Of a DNA stretch of 64,000 nt, positions 1 to 8,344 are shown piece by piece. Under the pieces are notes generated by a model. It did no database searches. It was not told where the DNA came from and saw nothing but the letters and a program-made list of their open reading frames with translations. The stretch covers positions 1 through 64,000 of the forward strand of contig NZ_MUKP01000028.1 of NCBI RefSeq assembly GCF_002081715.1. Direction: 5' to 3'. This stretch comes from Nocardia donostiensis. GTDB taxonomy: Bacteria; Actinomycetota; Actinomycetes; Mycobacteriales; Mycobacteriaceae. Every line of letters starts with the position of its first letter. Within the stretch, counting starts at the first letter, position 1. The translations under genes and the position numbers were made by a program.

Positions 1-85
1 CGCCGTGACGGGAACTCTACCCGGTCGTGACCATTTCGCAACCTTGCCCGGGGTTTAGCCGGATATCCGCAGCTCAGCGGGGCAG

Positions 86-1162
86 ATGAGCGAGACTCGG
101 GGCGTGATAATCGATGAGCTGAACACACCGATCGTGCTAGCCCCGATGGCGGGAGGCCCCTCGACCCCTGAGCTCACGGCCGCGGTCGCCGAAGCAGGCG
201 GCTTGGGCATGCTGGCCGCCGGCTACCTGAGCGCACCGGCCCTCGCCGACCGTATTGCCGCAACCCGGGAACGCACCACCGCCCCGATCGGGGTCAACCT
301 CTTCGTGCCCGGCCCCCGCGCCCGGCCCGAGGACTACACCGCATATCTGGACGAACTGCGCGGCGAATACGAGGTGGGCGAACCCACCTACGACACCGAC
401 GACTGGGATGCCAAACTCCAGCTGCTGACCGATGAGCCGGTCTCCGTCGTGAGCTTCACCTTCGGCTGCCCGTCGGCCGCCGATATCGCGCGCCTGCACA
501 CCGTGGGCTCCGAAGCATGGGTGACCGTCACCAGCCCCGCCGAAGCCGAGCAGGCCATCGCAGCGGGCGCCGACGTGCTGGTCGCGCAAGGAGCCGAAGC
601 AGGCGGGCACCGCGCCACGTTCACCGATCACCCCGAGGACGACCCCACCGACCCACTTGGCTTGCTCGCGCTACTGCAACTGCTCACCGCGCGCACCGAG
701 CTGCCCGTGGTTGCGGCGGGCGGCATCTGCACCGGAGCGGGGATCGCCGCCGCACTCGCCGCGGGAGCCGTAGCCGCCCAACTGGGCACAGCCTTCCTAC
801 TGTGCCCGGAGGCAGGCACCAATACGGTAGTGCGCGCGGCCATAGGCAGCGACACCCCGACCATGCTCACCCGCGCCTTTACCGGGCGGCGCGCCCGTGG
901 CCTGCGCAATCGTTTCCTGACCGAACACACCGCTTCTGCCCCGGTGGCCTATCCGGAAATCCATTACGCCACCGCACCCTTGCGCGCCGCGGCCCGGACT
1001 TCCGGCGACGCCGACGCGGTGAACATCTGGGCGGGACAGACTCATTCTCTCGTACCGAACCTTCCCGCCGCGGAACTGGTGCGTACCCTCGCCGCCGAGA
1101 CGAAAACCGCGCTCGAACAGGCACTTTCCCGGAATCTATCACTTTCGCGGCGAAACAAGTGA
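86..1162 (+). CDS. Nitronate monooxygenase / 2-nitropropane dioxygenase family, 358 aa
   Basis: FMN-dependent TIM-barrel enzyme that would oxidise alkyl nitronates such as propionate 3-nitronate. The N-terminus has the family signature TPIVLAPMAGGPSTPELTAA (about residues 14-33). The segment VAQGAEAGGHR (about 165-176) carries the conserved Gly-rich loop and the His used as catalytic base in this family. VAAGGICTGAGIAAALAAGA (about 208-227) is the phosphate-binding region for FMN. The ATG start follows GCGGGGCAG. The length is normal for the class. The polar tail (SRNLSLSRRNK) is probably lineage-specific. Related IMPDH or enoyl reductase FMN enzymes are the alternative but fit less well. Confidence 0.9.
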   Translation: MSETRGVIIDELNTPIVLAPMAGGPSTPELTAAVAEAGGLGMLAAGYLSAPALADRIAATRERTTAPIGVNLFVPGPRARPEDYTAYLDELRGEYEVGEPTYDTDDWDAKLQLLTDEPVSVVSFTFGCPSAADIARLHTVGSEAWVTVTSPAEAEQAIAAGADVLVAQGAEAGGHRATFTDHPEDDPTDPLGLLALLQLLTARTELPVVAAGGICTGAGIAAALAAGAVAAQLGTAFLLCPEAGTNTVVRAAIGSDTPTMLTRAFTGRRARGLRNRFLTEHTASAPVAYPEIHYATAPLRAAARTSGDADAVNIWAGQTHSLVPNLPAAELVRTLAAETKTALEQALSRNLSLSRRNK

Positions 1163-1259
1163 TCTTGACAACCACTATCGTTTAGACTCGATGGGCAGTG
1201 TTCTGCAGCCCCGGTGAACTCGAAATCCGCTGGAGCACAAGCCGACCCAGGAGAGCGAT

Positions 1260-1652
1260 ATGTCCCTCGATGTCCCCGCCGCCTTACTGGAACGCGCCGA
1301 ACGTGGCGAGATAGAAGATGCCGACTTCGTCGAATGTGTCCGTACCTCGCTGCCCTATGCATGGGAAGTGGTCAGCCGGGTCGCCGGTGAACTGAAAACG
1401 GGCACTGCCGAATTCGCCGACAACGAAGTCCCGCCGCCGGACGAGGTGGCCCGCGGGCAGCTGCTGCGCGCCTTGGCCTCCGATGCCATCCGCGGCGGGC
1501 TGGAGCGGCATTTCGGCGTGAAACTGGCCTTCCAGAACTGCCATCGCGTGGCGGCTTTCCCGCTGTCGGCCGTGGGCAGCGAAACCTACAGCACCTTCAT
1601 CAGCACCAGGGCGCAGCTGCTCAACCAGAGCCCAGAACTGCGCAACTGCTGA
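1260..1652 (+). CDS. SCO5389-like conserved actinobacterial protein, 130 aa
   Basis: Small conserved protein with no known activity. The runs VRTSLPYAWEVVSRVAGEL, ARGQLLRALASDAIRGGLERHFG and LAFQNCHRVAAFPL are what I associate with the SCO5389 family of Streptomyces and relatives. The protein ends in LLNQSPELRNC, leaving a C-terminal Cys. It has no signal peptide or membrane segment and is probably cytosolic. ATG follows AGGAGAGCGAT. It stands alone between the nitronate monooxygenase and a convergent acyl-CoA synthetase, and a strong hairpin separates it from the latter. A perfect -35-like TTGACA lies about 90 bp upstream, but I see no convincing -10. Confidence 0.7.
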   Translation: MSLDVPAALLERAERGEIEDADFVECVRTSLPYAWEVVSRVAGELKTGTAEFADNEVPPPDEVARGQLLRALASDAIRGGLERHFGVKLAFQNCHRVAAFPLSAVGSETYSTFISTRAQLLNQSPELRNC

Positions 1653-1761
1653 GCGTACGCGTACCTTCGTATTCGCTCCGGCCATGCGCATTTGAGTGCT
1701 CCTCCGCATTCGCGCTGAGTGTGTGTGGTCACTTCGCGAGCTCCTAGGAGAACAACAACAG

Positions 1762-1795
1762 ACGATGGCCCGGTGCTTGTGCGCCGGGCCATCGT
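1762..1795. terminator. Bidirectional terminator between convergent genes
   Basis: A perfect 12-bp stem (ACGATGGCCCGG, 1762-1773, pairing with 1784-1795) with a 10-nt loop sits between the convergent genes ending at 1652 and 1808. An A-rich flank (AACAACAACA) lies upstream and TTGTGTG downstream, so it could terminate transcription in both directions. Confidence 0.8.
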
Positions 1796-1807
1796 TGTGT
1801 GGGTGGA

Positions 1808-3445
1808 TCAGGTCAGGGTGATGATGGTGAGCTCGCCGTCGGAGTACTGGGCGCGCAATCGCTTCTTGTCGAACTTGCCGACGCTGGTCTTGGGTACCTC
1901 CGCGATAAACGTCCAGTTCTCCGGCAGCTGCCATTTCGCGAACTTGTCCGCCAGGAACTCGCGCAGCTCCTCGGCTTTCGGCTCGGATCCCTGCGCGGGC
2001 ACGATCGCGACCAGCGGTCGCTCGTCCCATTTGGCGTCCGGGATACCGATCACTGCGGCTTCCGCCACGGCCGGGTGGCCCATAACCGCATTCTCCAACT
2101 CGACCGAGGAGATCCATTCGCCGCCGGACTTGATCACATCCTTGGACCGGTCCACCAGGGTCAGATAACCGTCGGGACTGATCTTGCCGACGTCACCGGT
2201 ACGCAGCCAACCGTCGTGGAATTTTCCGGGATCGACAGGACTGCCGTCGGGCGAATAGTAGGAGGCGGTGATCCACGGGCCGCGCACCTCCAGCTCGCCC
2301 AGGGATTTCCCGTCATTGGGCACCACCTCGTCGTTGTCGCCGACCAGCCGCGCCTGCACACCGGCGGGGAAACGGCCCTGGGTGATCCGGTATGCCCATT
2401 CGTCTTCGCCGGTCACCCCGGCAGGCGGGCGGGCGACACTGCCCAGCGGGGAGGTCTCGGTCATCCCCCATGCGTGCAGCACTTGCACCCCGTGCTTTTC
2501 CTGGAATGCGCGCATCATCGCGGGCGGGGCCGCCGCACCGCCGACCACAACCGAACGCAGATGCGTGATGTCCTGCGGCGCGGCCTCCAGCGCGGCGAGC
2601 ACCCCGCCCCAGATGGTGGGCACCGCCGCCGCGAACGACGGACGCTGCGCGGCCATGATCTCCAGCAGCGGCCCTGGTTGCAGAAAACAGTCCGGCATCA
2701 GCAGGTTCGCGCCCGACATCAGCGCCGCGTACGGCAGCCCCCACGCGTTGGCGTGGAAGAGCGGGACGACGGCCAGCACGGTGTCGGTGCTTTCCAGGCC
2801 CAGCCCGTTCGGCGCGGCCGCCTGCATGGCGTGCAGCCAGTTGGAGCGATGCGAGTAGACGACACCTTTCGGGTCGCCGGTGGTGCCGGAGGTGTAGCAC
2901 ATGGCGGCGGCGTTGCGTTCGTCGACAACGGGGAAATCGAAGGTGTCCGGCTGGGTGGCGAGCAGTTCGGTGTAGGAGTGCACCTGCACGCCCTCGGGTG
3001 CCTCCACTGTCGCGACATCACCGTTGGCCACGATCACGTGCCGGACCGTTTTCAGCTTCGGTAGCAGCGGGTTGAACAGCGGCACCAGCGAGCCGTCGAC
3101 GAGCACCACCTGGTCTTCGGCGTGGTTGGCGACGTAGACGACCTGATCCGGGAACAGCCTGATGTTCAGTGCGTGCAGTACCGCACCCATCGCCGGAATC
3201 CCGATATAGGCGACCAGGTGCTCGTTGTTGTTCCACATGAAGGTGGCCACCCGGTCGCCCTCGCCGATGCCGAACCCGCGCAGTGCGTTCGCCAACCGGG
3301 CTGCGTCGGCGCCGACTTCGCGATAGGACATGGTGCGCACATCGTCGCCGGTCCAGGTGGAGACCGTGGAATCCCCCAAGAACGTGGACGCGTAGCGCAG
3401 TAGCGTGGCCAGCGACAGCTGGTCGTCCTGCATGGTGCTCAACAT
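1808..3445 (-). CDS. Fatty-acyl-CoA synthetase (ANL superfamily, FadD type), 545 aa
   Basis: Adenylates a carboxylic acid and transfers it to CoA. The AMP-binding P-loop is CYTSGTTGDPKGVVYSHRSN, the A5-type motif is HAWGMTETSPLG, the hinge-region motif is WLRTGDVGKISPDGYLTLVDR, and the C-terminal catalytic Lys lies in PKTSVGKFDKKRLR. This set fits medium- or long-chain FadD enzymes. An in-frame ATG lies 48 nt upstream, but the ATG at 3445 is preceded by AGGGGC at good spacing and gives the usual N-terminus (MLSTMQDDQLSLATLLRYA). It is transcribed alone and ends at the shared hairpin at 1762-1795. The substrate cannot be read from the sequence. Confidence 0.9.
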   Translation of the reverse strand: MLSTMQDDQLSLATLLRYASTFLGDSTVSTWTGDDVRTMSYREVGADAARLANALRGFGIGEGDRVATFMWNNNEHLVAYIGIPAMGAVLHALNIRLFPDQVVYVANHAEDQVVLVDGSLVPLFNPLLPKLKTVRHVIVANGDVATVEAPEGVQVHSYTELLATQPDTFDFPVVDERNAAAMCYTSGTTGDPKGVVYSHRSNWLHAMQAAAPNGLGLESTDTVLAVVPLFHANAWGLPYAALMSGANLLMPDCFLQPGPLLEIMAAQRPSFAAAVPTIWGGVLAALEAAPQDITHLRSVVVGGAAAPPAMMRAFQEKHGVQVLHAWGMTETSPLGSVARPPAGVTGEDEWAYRITQGRFPAGVQARLVGDNDEVVPNDGKSLGELEVRGPWITASYYSPDGSPVDPGKFHDGWLRTGDVGKISPDGYLTLVDRSKDVIKSGGEWISSVELENAVMGHPAVAEAAVIGIPDAKWDERPLVAIVPAQGSEPKAEELREFLADKFAKWQLPENWTFIAEVPKTSVGKFDKKRLRAQYSDGELTIITLT

Positions 3446-4073
3446 CGGAATTGCCCCTAACTCATCAGGCGGAACAGACGTAACGCGGCGCACTCACCTC
3501 ACCGGAGCAGAACTCACGGAATGGCGCATGACCCACATCACAGTCGGGAGACTACCCAAGAGTAGGCATACGCGGGAGCCGGTCATAGAACCCGATCCGG
3601 CCGGTAGGCGCCACGACCGCCAGACCCCGGCTACCTGCGCCCGCGATAACACCCGGAGCCGGTAGACACCTCCAGTGCCGGCGGCACCCCCTGCACGCCG
3701 CCGGCACTACGCCCGGACATACCGGACGCGTAAATGGTGATAACCGCCGTGGCACATCTGTGCCAATACTGGCCACGAAATGAGACCCGAACGAGATGGA
3801 AGCCGAGTAGCATTCGCCCGCCCAACGCGAGCGATAGACGAGGCGATACCGCTTTGACCTGGCTATTCCGTGGAACCCCCGCAGCAGCTCATGGGCCGCA
3901 GGTTCACGCACATATGCACGCGCATACCGTTGCGGGTGGCAGACAGGGGCTGACCATTGCGTTCAGCCCCTGGGCTCGGACCGCCACGGTAACCCACCTG
4001 GTATGGCCGAAAATGTGGATCGACTGACCGGCTATCTCTTCGGACCTGCCAACCCCCGGCTTACTCTCGATAC
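3446..4073. other. Intergenic region with one strong hairpin
   Basis: This 628-bp gap between divergent genes holds no ORF with recognisable similarity. A perfect 12-bp stem (AGTGCCGGCGGC, 3674-3685, pairing with 3697-3708) has an 11-nt loop and no T-run. It may be an attenuator or a remnant. Both flanking promoters should lie here, but I could not identify them. Confidence 0.5.
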
Positions 4074-5561
4074 ATGGCAACGCCGTCGATCACGATTATC
4101 GGAGCCGGGTTCGGTGGGCTCGGCATGGCACTGGAACTGCTGCGCTGCGGCATCGACGACTTCACCATCCTGGAACGCGCCGATGATCTGGGCGGAGTGT
4201 GGCGGGAGAACACCTACCCGGGTGCCGCCTGCGATGTGCCTTCCCCGCTGTACTCGTGGTCGTACGAACCACGAACCGATTGGCCGCGGCGGTTTTCCGA
4301 ACAGGCCGATATCCATGAGTACATGCACCGGGTCGTCGACAAATACGGTCTGCTCGGCCGTATTCGCTTCGGTGTCGAGGTGACCGACGCCGAGTTCGAC
4401 GAGCAGACCGGTCGGTGGCAGGTCCGCACCGCCGACGGCAACCAGCTCACCACCGATGTGCTGATCTCCGCGGTCGGTCAGCTGTCGCGTCCCGCGATGC
4501 CGAATATCCCCGGTATCGACACCTTCACCGGCGCGGCCTTCCACTCCGCCGAATGGAACCACGACGTCGACCTCACCGGTAAACGAGTCGCCTGTATCGG
4601 CACCGGCGCCAGCGCGATCCAGTACATTCCACGCATCCAGCCGATGGCCGAGCACCTGACCCTGTTCCAGCGTTCCGCCGCCTGGCTGCTGCCGAAACCG
4701 GATGTGGAATACAGCTCACGCCATCACGCCATGTTCAAGCACTTCCCGCCGAGCCGCTGGGTGGAACGTTTCGGGATCTGGCTGTTCTTCGAAGTGATGG
4801 CGTTGGCGCTCACCGACCTCCCCGGCATCCGCAAACCCACTGCCAAGCTCGCCGACAAGTTCCGGGAAAAGCAGGTGCCCGACCCGGTGCTGCGCGCAAA
4901 GCTGACCCCCGATTACGAGGCAGGCTGTAAACGCGCCCTGTTCTCCAACGACTACTTCCCGGCGCTCGGCAGGCCCAATGTCGCGGTGGAAACCACCGCC
5001 ATCGAAGCCATCACCCCCACCGGTGTGCGCACCGCCGACGGGGTGGAGCACGAAGTGGATGTCATCATCTACGGCACCGGCTTCAAAGGCACCGAATTCC
5101 TGGCCCCCATGAACATTTACGGCATCGGCGGCCGCAAACTCGCCGATGCCTGGGCCGGGGAAGGCGCCCGCGCCTACCTGGGTATCTCGGTCCCGCACTT
5201 CCCGAACCTGTTCCTGATGTACGGCCCGAACACCAACGTCGGTTCCGGCTCCATCATCTACATGCTCGAATCGCAGGCCCGCTATATCCGCCAGATCATC
5301 GAATACCTCGTCGACCGCCCCGGCCGCACCCTCGCCGCCCGCGCCGAGCGCGAACAGCAGTGGGACGACTGGCTGCAACAGCGCCTGAAGGACACCCCAT
5401 GGAACTTCTGCTCCAGCTGGTACCGCAACGCCTCCGGTCGCGTCACCAACAACTGGCCCGGCGCCACCCTGCTCTACCGCTGGAAAACCCGCCGCTTCGA
5501 CCCCACCGACTATGACCCGGTAGACTCCCACCGTCCCGGTCCACCGGCCAGGCCCTCGTAG
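4074..5561 (+). CDS. Flavin-containing / Baeyer-Villiger monooxygenase, 495 aa
   Basis: FAD/NADPH enzyme expected to insert oxygen next to a carbonyl or oxidise a heteroatom. The FAD-binding Rossmann motif GAGFGGLGMA (about 8-17) is at the N-terminus. DDLGGVWRENTYPGAACDVP follows, as in cyclohexanone-monooxygenase relatives. The Baeyer-Villiger fingerprint FTGAAFHSAEW (FxGxxxHxxxW) is near residue 150, followed by the NADPH-binding motif CIGTGASAIQ. Many similar enzymes oxidise steroids or cyclic ketones; the substrate here is unknown. The TAG stop (5559-5561) lies inside the downstream tRNA-Arg gene, a 10-nt overlap on the same strand. Confidence 0.9.
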   Translation: MATPSITIIGAGFGGLGMALELLRCGIDDFTILERADDLGGVWRENTYPGAACDVPSPLYSWSYEPRTDWPRRFSEQADIHEYMHRVVDKYGLLGRIRFGVEVTDAEFDEQTGRWQVRTADGNQLTTDVLISAVGQLSRPAMPNIPGIDTFTGAAFHSAEWNHDVDLTGKRVACIGTGASAIQYIPRIQPMAEHLTLFQRSAAWLLPKPDVEYSSRHHAMFKHFPPSRWVERFGIWLFFEVMALALTDLPGIRKPTAKLADKFREKQVPDPVLRAKLTPDYEAGCKRALFSNDYFPALGRPNVAVETTAIEAITPTGVRTADGVEHEVDVIIYGTGFKGTEFLAPMNIYGIGGRKLADAWAGEGARAYLGISVPHFPNLFLMYGPNTNVGSGSIIYMLESQARYIRQIIEYLVDRPGRTLAARAEREQQWDDWLQQRLKDTPWNFCSSWYRNASGRVTNNWPGATLLYRWKTRRFDPTDYDPVDSHRPGPPARPS

Positions 5562-5624
5562 CTCAGGGGATAGAGCACCGCTCTCCTAAAGCGGGTGTCG
5601 CAGGTTCGAATCCTGCCGAGGGCA
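5552..5624 (+). tRNA. tRNA-Arg (anticodon CCT)
   Basis: A 73-nt cloverleaf: acceptor GCCCTCG (5552-5558) pairs with CGAGGGC (5617-5623), discriminator A at 5624. The anticodon stem CCGCT/AGCGG (5578-5582/5590-5594) encloses the loop CTCCTAA, with anticodon CCT at 5585-5587. The T-arm contains GGTTCGAATCC. CCA is not encoded. It decodes AGG, which is rare in high-GC genomes. Such tRNA genes are common integration sites, and a copy of this T-arm lies 70 bp downstream. Confidence 0.97.
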
Positions 5625-5666
5625 CAGTCATCACTGCGTTTACATAACTCAGCGCGGTATTTTCGG

Positions 5667-5684
5667 GTCGCAGGTTCGATTCCT
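5667..5684 (+). repeat. tRNA-Arg T-arm remnant, possible att scar
   Basis: The T-arm segment at 5597-5614 (GTCGCAGGTTCGAATCCT) recurs here with one change (A to T in the loop), 17 of 18 positions. The rest of a tRNA is absent. Partial 3'-end copies next to an intact tRNA are typical of phage or ICE attachment, but no integrase is visible in the window. Confidence 0.55.
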
Positions 5685-5900
5685 CGAGGACTCCGTTTCA
5701 CCGTTCAGCTTCGATTTACGATCTATACGCGTAGGTCAAATCGGTGCGACTGCAGCCGTCGTCGCGACTGATATTCCCGGCAAGCGCACGTGATGACCCT
5801 GCCCGGCTCCCGAATCGACCTGTTCGCTGTAATCAGGCGGGATGCCCGGCGAGGTAGCCGAGCCACTTCCGGATGCTCGACCAGCGTGGGCGTAGATCGA

Positions 5901-5926
5901 CGAGGGCGGCGAATTCGCCGCCCTCG
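5901..5926. repeat. 26-nt perfect palindrome
   Basis: The arm CGAGGGCGGCGAA (5901-5913) is followed directly by its exact reverse complement, centred on a GAATTC. A second hairpin (CGCCCCG at 5959-5965 pairing with 5976-5982) lies just downstream. Both fall between the tRNA remnant and the Old Yellow Enzyme stub, in 385 bp with no convincing gene. They could be a terminator, an operator or an old promoter region. Confidence 0.6.
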
Positions 5927-6009
5927 ACCACGTGGAGGTCAGCGCGGCCTGATCCCACCGCCCCGCTCGTCCGGGCGGGGCGATCCACGCACATCCCGCA
6001 AGGAGCACC

Positions 6010-6114
6010 ATGTCCACGGCATTCGAACCGGTCCACCTCGCGGGCAGGCGGCTGACCAACCGCATCGCGATGGCGCTACGGGGTCGGCACGGGAGTCCAC
6101 TGCCGAGACGGTGA
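6010..6114 (+). pseudogene. Old Yellow Enzyme (alkene reductase) N-terminal stub
   Basis: ATG preceded by AAGGAG opens a 34-codon frame starting MSTAFEPVHLAGRRLTNRIA, which matches the N-terminus of NADH:flavin oxidoreductases of the Old Yellow Enzyme family (typically FEPV.LGxxxLxNRIvMAP). After MAL the similarity stops and TGA follows. The remaining 320 or so residues are missing and are replaced by the 3' end of the convergent gene at 6076-6588. This looks like a deletion or recombination junction near 6075-6090. Confidence 0.7.
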
Positions 6115-6588
6115 TACCCCGGGCAGTGGCTTGCCGATCACAGCGAGCGGGACATAGAAGTTGACCTCGCCGATCACCATTGCCAGCGTAGCGATCTCCC
6201 GATCGCTGTAATGGCTCGATACTTGTTCGTACAGGGCATCGGAAACGCGCTCGGTCGAGGCCGATGGTTGCAGCACTGCTTCGACCAGAGCCAGGGCGGC
6301 ACGCTCGGCGGCGGAGAAGTACGGCGAGGTCGGCCAGGTCGCAACGGCGGCGATCCGTTCCTCGGATTCGCCGTTCTTACGCAAGGTGGAGGTGTGCAGG
6401 ACAGCCAGGTACGTGCTCCCGACGATCTGTCCGGCACGCAGCTGCACCAATCCGACAGTGGCCTGGTCGATCGTGCCGTTGCCGGTCACGCTACGCAGTG
6501 CTGCGGCGGTCTGGCCCATCTCCGGCACAAGCTGAACCGGATTCGGCATACGCGAGACCGTCGTCTGTTCCGCGGTGGTCATTGTCAT
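6076..6588 (-). CDS. Carboxymuconolactone decarboxylase / AhpD-like protein lacking the CxxC pair, 170 aa
   Basis: All-helical AhpD/CMD fold. In related actinobacterial proteins the active site reads INGCxYCxxxHT; here the equivalent is IVGSTYLAVLHTSTLRKNG (about residues 54-72), so both redox cysteines are replaced (Ser and Leu) while the His remains. Downstream ESEERIAAVATW and YFSAAERAALALVEAV are well conserved. ATG at 6588 is preceded by AGGAAGGA. The last residues (RQWTPVPTP) are antisense to the Old Yellow Enzyme stub, so the native C-terminus may be lost. It is divergent from the LysR gene at 6719. Thiol peroxidase activity is unlikely without the cysteines. Confidence 0.75.
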   Translation of the reverse strand: MTMTTAEQTTVSRMPNPVQLVPEMGQTAAALRSVTGNGTIDQATVGLVQLRAGQIVGSTYLAVLHTSTLRKNGESEERIAAVATWPTSPYFSAAERAALALVEAVLQPSASTERVSDALYEQVSSHYSDREIATLAMVIGEVNFYVPLAVIGKPLPGVSPSRQWTPVPTP

Positions 6589-6609
6589 GTTCCTTCCTCT
6601 CCACCGACA

Positions 6610-6646
6610 GCCGATCAATCGCTGTCGTGCGAGATCAACGATCGGC
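6610..6646. promoter_or_regulatory. Dyad in the CMD-LysR divergent promoter
   Basis: GCCGATC (6610-6616) is mirrored by GATCGGC (6640-6646), with partial inner symmetry. It sits in the 130-bp divergent region, where a LysR-type regulator usually binds. The assignment is inferred from position and symmetry only. Confidence 0.4.
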
Positions 6647-6718
6647 TCGCGCGGCTGGAGGAACAACGGCGAAGTGTGCAACGCTGCGTTAACCGCTGTA
6701 TTGACAGACGAGGTAGAC

Positions 6719-7606
6719 GTGGAGATTCGCGATATCGAGATCTTTCTGACGCTGGCAGAGGAGCTGCATTTCGGTCGCACTGCTGCCCGGTTGCATGTCT
6801 CGGTTGCCCGTGTGAGCCAGGCGATCAAGAAGCAAGAACGCGCGATCGGCGCCCTGCTGTTCGACCGTGACAACCGCAATGTTCGGCTGACCGCTGTCGG
6901 TTCGCGGCTGCGGGAGGATCTCATTCCGGTCCGCGACGGTTTACACGCCGGTCTGCAACGGGCCCGCTTGTCCGCGCTCGGCACGGGCGGCGCGCTGCGC
7001 GTGGGATCGCTGCTGCTCAGCGGCTACGACCTCGAGCGGTACTGGGCCTGCTTCCGTGAGCGGCATCCACAGTGGGAGATTCAGCTGTCCTTCGCGCGGT
7101 TCGTCGACCCGTTCGCCGGCTTACGTCGAGGCGATATCGATGTCCTGATCGCCTGGTTGCCTGTCGAGGAGCCCGACCTCACGGTCGGACCGACCATCAC
7201 CGTCGAGCGGCGTATCCTCGGCGTTTCGGCGGACCACGCGCTGAGTGCTCGAGCGTCTGCTTCGGTGGGGATGCTGAGCGATTTCTGCCACCCGACCACA
7301 GAGTCGGCACCGAACTACTGGGTGAACAGTTTCACGTCCGCGCGGGCTTCGCATGAATCGCGAACAGGGCGGTCCCGCGTTGTCACCAACACGGAGGATC
7401 TCGTTCATCTGACCGCGACAGGTGACATTGTCACTGTCCAGCCCTGCCATGCGGCCCGCTACTGGAATCGACCGGATCTGCGTTGGCTACCGATCACCGA
7501 CATGCGCCCGCTCCGATATGCGCTCGTGTGGAAGACATCCGCCGAAACCGACGTGATTCGAGAGTTCGCCGATGTGGTGCGCGAACTCGGGCCACGTTAC
7601 GAGTAG
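6719..7606 (+). CDS. LysR-family transcriptional regulator, 295 aa
   Basis: The N-terminal winged helix is clear: IFLTLAEELHFGRTAARLHV then QAIKKQERAIGALLFDRDNR (about residues 5-55), with VSVARVSQAIKK as the recognition helix. An effector-binding domain follows (RVGSLLLSGYDLERYWACF, DIDVLIAWLPVEEPDL). Longer in-frame starts exist, but GTG at 6719 has GAGG just upstream and gives the standard LysR N-terminus. It is transcribed divergently from the CMD-like gene, its likely target. The 3' end runs toward a broken acyl-CoA dehydrogenase on the other strand. Confidence 0.88.
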   Translation: MEIRDIEIFLTLAEELHFGRTAARLHVSVARVSQAIKKQERAIGALLFDRDNRNVRLTAVGSRLREDLIPVRDGLHAGLQRARLSALGTGGALRVGSLLLSGYDLERYWACFRERHPQWEIQLSFARFVDPFAGLRRGDIDVLIAWLPVEEPDLTVGPTITVERRILGVSADHALSARASASVGMLSDFCHPTTESAPNYWVNSFTSARASHESRTGRSRVVTNTEDLVHLTATGDIVTVQPCHAARYWNRPDLRWLPITDMRPLRYALVWKTSAETDVIREFADVVRELGPRYE

Positions 7607-7644
7607 CGCAACCTCCGCCACCTGTCTCCACAGTGTGCGGGCCC

Positions 7645-8035
7645 GGCCGTGGAACGACAAAGGCTCGGCTCGAGCATGAATCCGTAGCCACCGAACAGTT
7701 GCAGGCAGCGGTCGAGCACTTCGCCCTGCGCTTCGGTGGCGTGCGCCTTGGCCATGGACGCCGCTGAGACGTCGAGGGTGCCGCCCAGGTAGGCCAGCCC
7801 ACATTCGTCGACGAACGTGCGAGTGGTGCGCGCGAGGATCCCGCAACGGCCGCCGCGCTATCGGCCGGCAGCAGCCGTTGCGCGCCAGCTGCGACATCAC
7901 GTAGCCGAATCCCGCTCCGTTTTCGCCGAGCAGGTTCGCGGCGGGCACCCCGCATATCGGTGAAGAAAGTTCCGCGGTGTCCTGGACGTGTAGCCCGATC
8001 TTGTCCAGACGCCTGCCCACGCGGAACGATGCTTC
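7645..8035 (-). pseudogene. Acyl-CoA dehydrogenase (FadE) remnant, frameshifted and truncated
   Basis: On the minus strand one frame reads FRVGRRLDKIGLHVQDTAEL and PAANLLGENGAGFGYVMSQLAR (about 8026-7870), typical of the middle of acyl-CoA dehydrogenases. After a frame change the similarity resumes as RTFVDECGLAYLGGTLDVSA, ASMAKAHATEAQGEVLDRCL and QLFGGYGFMLEPS (about 7822-7660). The N-terminal third and the final helices with the usual RVQRIYGGTSEIM motif are missing. The gene is non-functional. Confidence 0.8.
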
Positions 8036-8160
8036 ATCTGGGCCTCCCGGATCCATATCGGATTCCGAACCGCAATCCGCGCGAGCAAAAATCTATTACC
8101 AATGTACTTACCGATGCTAGCCCGCAGGAGACCCCCCACACATCACCTACTCCAGAATTT

Positions 8161-8175
8161 ATAGCTAGGAGCTAT
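8161..8175. promoter_or_regulatory. Inverted repeat upstream of the catabolic operon
   Basis: ATAGCT-AGG-AGCTAT is a perfect 6-bp dyad in a locally AT-rich stretch (about 8080-8340) that contrasts with the GC-rich surroundings. It lies 80 bp upstream of the promoter candidate at 8242-8270 and is a candidate operator for the TetR-type regulator encoded at the end of the operon. Confidence 0.35.
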
Positions 8176-8241
8176 CGTCGCTAACTTGCAGTTCATACTC
8201 CGAGAGACTGCCCGTAGCGTTGCAGATGGAGAGGCAACCTA

Positions 8242-8270
8242 TTGATCAGCAAAACCCGAGATGCTAGCCT
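8242..8270 (+). promoter_or_regulatory. Candidate promoter of the LLM-cupin-thiolase operon
   Basis: TTGATC (8242-8247) and TAGCCT (8265-8270) are separated by 17 bp, about 75 nt before the first ATG. It fits a vegetative sigma-factor promoter. The call is by consensus match only. Confidence 0.4.
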
Positions 8271-8344
8271 GTGGTCCAGATCATATCTAATGGCAAGATA
8301 CTTATTGCTCCGGTATCAAGTCCGGCCGTCGTGGGAGAGTCCCG

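Noticed and set aside
1799..3064. 421-codon plus-strand ORF antisense to the acyl-CoA synthetase
   Set aside because: Arg/Gly/His-rich composition typical of an antisense shadow in high-GC DNA; the minus-strand gene has full family motifs.
6575..6718. N-terminal extension of the LysR gene from 6575
   Set aside because: The extension is Arg-rich and overlaps the divergent promoter; GTG at 6719 gives the standard LysR N-terminus.
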